64,000 bases of DNA from Hyphomicrobiales bacterium (GTDB lineage: Bacteria > Pseudomonadota > Alphaproteobacteria > Rhizobiales > Beijerinckiaceae): assembly GCA_028290285.1 (NCBI GenBank), contig JAQGKD010000114.1, positions 17,259 through 81,258 of the forward strand. Direction: 5' to 3'. Within the stretch, counting starts at the first letter, position 1. The number at the start of each line of letters is the position of its first letter. Below the pieces are notes generated by a model. That model was not told the origin of the DNA, made no database searches, and was given only the letters and a program-made list of their open reading frames with translations. Made by a program: the position numbers and the translations under genes. Positions 61,243 through 64,000 of the stretch are shown one piece after another.

Positions 61243-62733
61243 ATGATCAAGAACGGCGAGCAGCATACCGCGAGCATCAAGGACGGACGCGAGATTTATC
61301 TGGACGGCAGGCTCGTCGAAGACGCCACGACCCATCCGGCCTTTGCAGGTGCCGTCCGTTCGGTTGCGCGCATGTTCGACTTTCAGTCAGCTCCGGAAAA
61401 CCGGGAGTTGATGACGTTCCAGACGGAATCTGGCACCACCGCAAATCGTATCTGGCAGTTGCCGACTAGCTATGAAGACCTGAAGACGAGGCGCCGGGGC
61501 CTTGAGGCATGGACGGAGTTGCATGCAGGCTTTCTGGGCCGCGCGCCTGATCATGTCGCGTCTTGCATATCGGGCATGTATATGGGGCTTGACGTGTTCG
61601 AGGCCTATGACAAGAGCCGTGCCAAAGCCCTGGCGGACTACTACCGCTACGCGCGAGACAGCGATCTCTACCTCACCTACGTGATCATCAATCCGCAGGC
61701 CGACCGCTCTAAGAGCGCGTCGCAGCAGCAGGAGCCATTCTTGTCGGCCGGCGTCGTCGATCGGGACGCAGAGGGCATTACAGTGCGGGGAGCGAAGATG
61801 CTCGCGACTGGAGGCATCATGGCGAACGAGGTCTTCGTGACCTGCATTCAGCCGCTGCAGCCCGGTGACGAGAAATATGCGATATCCTTTGCAATTCCGA
61901 TGAATGCCAAAGGTTTGAAGATTCTGTCGCGCAAGTCCTACGAGGCGGCCGCCACTTCGGTCTTCGACAACCCAATGGCGAGCCGCTTCGATGAAAACGA
62001 CGCTGTTCTGTATTTCGACGATGTTAAAGTTCCGTGGCACCGTGTCTTCATCGTTGATAACATCGACATGACCCAGAAGCAGTTCTCGGCTACGCCGGCG
62101 CACGTTTATCAGAACTATCAGGCACAGATTCGCCTCTCCGTGAAGCTGAAGTTTCTGCTTGGGGTCGCGCATCGAATTACAAAGGTGAACGGGACCACAG
62201 GTTTCCCGCAAGTTAAAGAAACGCTCGGCCAACTCGCCGCCGAAGCAGCGATGGTGGACGCCTTCGTCGTCGCGATGGAAGCGAAGGGTAGCCACTATGG
62301 TCGGTACTTCGTGCCGGACCGCCACACGCTTTACGCCGCACAGACGCTGGCGCAGCAGCTCTACAGCAAGGTCATCAACACGCTGCGCGACCTCGCGGGC
62401 GGCGGCATGATCATGCTTCCATCATCGGTGCATGACTTCGAGAACCCAGAGATTGCCCGGCTCATTGGCAAGACGCAGCAATCCCCGGCCAGCAGCGCAG
62501 AAGAGCGCGTAAAGTTTTTTAAGCTCGCCTGGGACGCCGTCGGATCGGAATTCGCCTCAAGGCATACGCAATACGAGATGTTCTATGCCGGCGCCAGCTT
62601 CGTCGTCAAAGGCCACTCATACCGCACATATGATTGGAGCAAGGCAGATGAACTCCTGGACCGAATGTTGTCCGGCTACCAGCTTGCTGATGAGCTGGGG
62701 AGTGGTGCTCGCGATGCTCAGGGTGAGAGGTAA
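61243..62733 (+). CDS. 4-hydroxyphenylacetate 3-monooxygenase-like oxygenase (HpaB family)
   Basis: A 496-residue flavin-dependent oxygenase of the HpaB/PvcC type, hydroxylating phenols ortho to the existing hydroxyl using reduced flavin from its partner reductase. Matching segments are YVIINPQADRSKSASQQQEP, GAKMLATGGIMANEVFV, FDNPMASRFDENDAVLYFDD, VKVPWHRVF and GGGMIMLPSS. ATG 61243 is used; a GTG at 61237 is also possible, as both follow aagga. A para-hydroxylated phenylpropanoid or benzoate from the island is the likely substrate; the exact compound is unknown. Confidence 0.9.
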   Translation: MIKNGEQHTASIKDGREIYLDGRLVEDATTHPAFAGAVRSVARMFDFQSAPENRELMTFQTESGTTANRIWQLPTSYEDLKTRRRGLEAWTELHAGFLGRAPDHVASCISGMYMGLDVFEAYDKSRAKALADYYRYARDSDLYLTYVIINPQADRSKSASQQQEPFLSAGVVDRDAEGITVRGAKMLATGGIMANEVFVTCIQPLQPGDEKYAISFAIPMNAKGLKILSRKSYEAAATSVFDNPMASRFDENDAVLYFDDVKVPWHRVFIVDNIDMTQKQFSATPAHVYQNYQAQIRLSVKLKFLLGVAHRITKVNGTTGFPQVKETLGQLAAEAAMVDAFVVAMEAKGSHYGRYFVPDRHTLYAAQTLAQQLYSKVINTLRDLAGGGMIMLPSSVHDFENPEIARLIGKTQQSPASSAEERVKFFKLAWDAVGSEFASRHTQYEMFYAGASFVVKGHSYRTYDWSKADELLDRMLSGYQLADELGSGARDAQGER

Positions 62734-62974
62734 CACGGTGGGTTCTAAGGTTTGCGTATCTGATCCAAGGCTACTCTTTCGATGGTGCGGAATCGCTCGT
62801 GGTCCGATGAACGACCACAGATTTGATTTTTAGTACCATGTCCAGTTCGGCTGGTTCGGGTTGGAGAAAACGTTGACCCTGTAGCGGCCGCTTGCCCGAA
62901 TGATGCTGATGTCGTAGGACCAGCGTCGAACCCGGAGTGATCACGGGCAATTGCAGGTCAACGGAGTGGAAAAA

Positions 62975-63511
62975 GTGAAGGCCGCAAGCAGGGAGCTGAC
63001 CGTTACGAAGCGCGAGCTGCTTATCGGCGGATCGGACAGCCAGTTCCGACACTTAGTCCACGACCTGCTAGCTTTTTCTGCGCGCATTCAAGAAATCAGG
63101 AACGACCTTGCGGAAGTCATAGGGCTTACTGGTACTCAGTACACCGTGTTGATCTCGATTTCCCGCTCGGCTGGGTGCGACATTGGCATAAACCAAATCG
63201 CCGAGGAACTGCATCTCAGCGGGGCATTTATTACGATTGCCGTCAATGGTTTAGTGAAGAAGAAGCTTGTAACGAAAAAGGTCAACAGGGACGACCGAAG
63301 GCGCGTGCTGCTCACACTTACCGCCCGCGGCAAAACGCTTCTGTCCGACTTGGTTGGCGTGCAGCGGCCGGTTAACGACGCTCTTTTCGAGTGTTTAAGT
63401 GCAGATGATTTTCGCCACTTGCAAACGATTATGCCACGTCTCGTTGAGTCTTCCGAACGAGCAATTAAGCTCATCACTTTCATCAAGGGCGGTGGGAGTT
63501 TGGGGCAGTGA
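62975..63511 (+). CDS. MarR-family transcriptional regulator
   Basis: A winged-helix regulator of about 178 residues. The MarR domain spans about 40-150, with GLTGTQYTVLISISRSAGCD, INQIAEELHLSGAFITIAVN (recognition helix) and the wing KKVNRDDRRRVLLTLTARGK. MarR proteins in hydroxycinnamate clusters (FerC, CouR) respond to CoA thioesters, a possible parallel. GTG 62975 is proposed because GGAG lies 8 bases upstream; TTG 62951 is an alternative. It follows the monooxygenase operon on the same strand. Confidence 0.88.
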   Translation: MKAASRELTVTKRELLIGGSDSQFRHLVHDLLAFSARIQEIRNDLAEVIGLTGTQYTVLISISRSAGCDIGINQIAEELHLSGAFITIAVNGLVKKKLVTKKVNRDDRRRVLLTLTARGKTLLSDLVGVQRPVNDALFECLSADDFRHLQTIMPRLVESSERAIKLITFIKGGGSLGQ

Positions 63512-63956
63512 ATTGAGGTCCACCCATCACTGTAGCCGAAGTCGGCGACGATACGAAACGGCTGAGGACCATTTGCACTGTTTCGATCAGAGTGTGTAAG
63601 TCCGGGCCGAACAACGGTTCGGTTTCGATGGAACGCGTTAGACCAGAATTTTCAATTTTGGTGGACTTAAATGCTCACGATCGCGCGGTACTTTACACGC
63701 GCAGCTCGGTTCGTGAACTGCCCCCACCAGACGGTCGGCCCAAATCGAGGCCCATTGGGCATGATCACAGCAACAAAAAAATAACTCGCAGGCCGCGCAG
63801 CTATACCGTGGCAGCTGCGCGCCTCCGCTGCTGACCCTAAGCACGCATCAAACACGCCCCGACCTGTCACCAAGAAAGCCGATGGACAGCCGATAGCGTT
63901 CAGCTAACATTCGTCGCAACCGGGGTGACACAACCCGGAAGATTGGGAGGAATGCG
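63512..63956. other. Intergenic region before the last partial gene
   Basis: About 445 bases with only short unconvincing frames. CAGCTAACAT (63901-63910) near the end resembles the motif before the monooxygenase operon. A gggagg ribosome site is at 63945-63950. Confidence 0.45.
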
Positions 63957-64000
63957 ATGGACGCGACCCGACGCAAGCTCGTTCTATCGGGCGGGGCTGC
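63957..64000 (+). CDS. Start of an exported protein, truncated by the window end
   Basis: ATG 63957, after gggagg at a suitable distance, opens MDATRRKLVLSGGA. The paired arginines followed by a hydrophobic run look like a twin-arginine leader, as seen on receptors and dehydrogenases in such islands. Only 14 codons are visible, so the product cannot be named. Confidence 0.55.
   Translation, partial: MDATRRKLVLSGGA

Noticed and set aside
1..64000. tRNA, rRNA, CRISPR arrays, prophage or integrase/attachment-site pairs
   Set aside because: No cloverleaf-like T-loop context, repeat-spacer array or integrase gene was found by reading both strands.

Overview
The window reads as chromosomal DNA of a GC-rich alphaproteobacterium, most likely Hyphomicrobiales (Bosea/Bradyrhizobium/Methylobacterium-like). 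The grounds are codon bias, the many solute-binding-protein catabolic operons, the style of the PAS/GGDEF/EAL and hybrid-kinase genes, and small proteins of types I associate with that order. I saw no tRNA, rRNA, CRISPR array, intact insertion sequence or phage gene. The genus is inference.

Region 1 (0-12.8 kb) is a catabolic locus. After a Gfo/Idh/MocA oxidoreductase and a CMD-family protein come a three-gene ABC importer, an FCD-type GntR regulator, an MmgE/PrpD protein, a fluoroacetate-dehalogenase-like hydrolase and three beta-decarboxylating dehydrogenases (isocitrate/isopropylmalate type, PdxA type, tartrate/D-malate type). The near-palindrome ATTGTTGACAAT lies upstream of three of the transcription units and is probably the GntR operator. 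The substrate is unknown; a hydroxylated di- or tricarboxylic acid, possibly halogenated, would fit.

Region 2 (12.8-18 kb) holds unlinked genes: a nitroreductase, an orphan BrnA-type antitoxin, a TonB protein, a nitronate monooxygenase, and a DUF72-SRAP pair. Region 3 (18-31.2 kb) is signalling and envelope: a three-PAS hybrid kinase, a LysR remnant, three c-di-GMP enzymes, an ice-binding-like (DUF3494) autotransporter overlapping an L,D-transpeptidase gene, a PRC-barrel protein and a Na+/H+ antiporter.

Region 4 (31.2-39.4 kb) has two divergent catabolic units, MFS-metallohydrolase-solute receptor and GMC oxidoreductase-hydrolase-LLM flavin oxidoreductase, followed by a second orphan receptor. 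Region 5 (39.6-46 kb) holds an acyltransferase, a decayed livM remnant, an LprI-like protein, a frameshifted small conserved gene, a GDSL hydrolase, and an RsbQ hydrolase adjoining a kinase with an RsbP-type PAS domain. That pair looks like an RsbQ-RsbP stress sensor in which the phosphatase is replaced by a hybrid histidine kinase.

Region 6 (46.2-64 kb) looks like a phenylpropanoid/hydroxyaromatic degradation island: crotonases (one HCHL-like), an NDP-forming acyl-CoA synthetase (FerA-like family), an acyl-CoA dehydrogenase, a TPP enzyme, a UbiD decarboxylase, an HpaB/HpaC-type two-component monooxygenase, two Bug receptors, and IclR and MarR regulators. A 15-bp palindrome (GTGCGC-N3-GCGCAC) occurs upstream of both the IclR gene and the acyl-CoA synthetase gene. 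A second motif (TAGCTAWCAAAG) precedes the dehydrogenase and monooxygenase operons. No aldehyde dehydrogenase, ring-cleavage dioxygenase or UbiX is present, so the pathway must be completed elsewhere.
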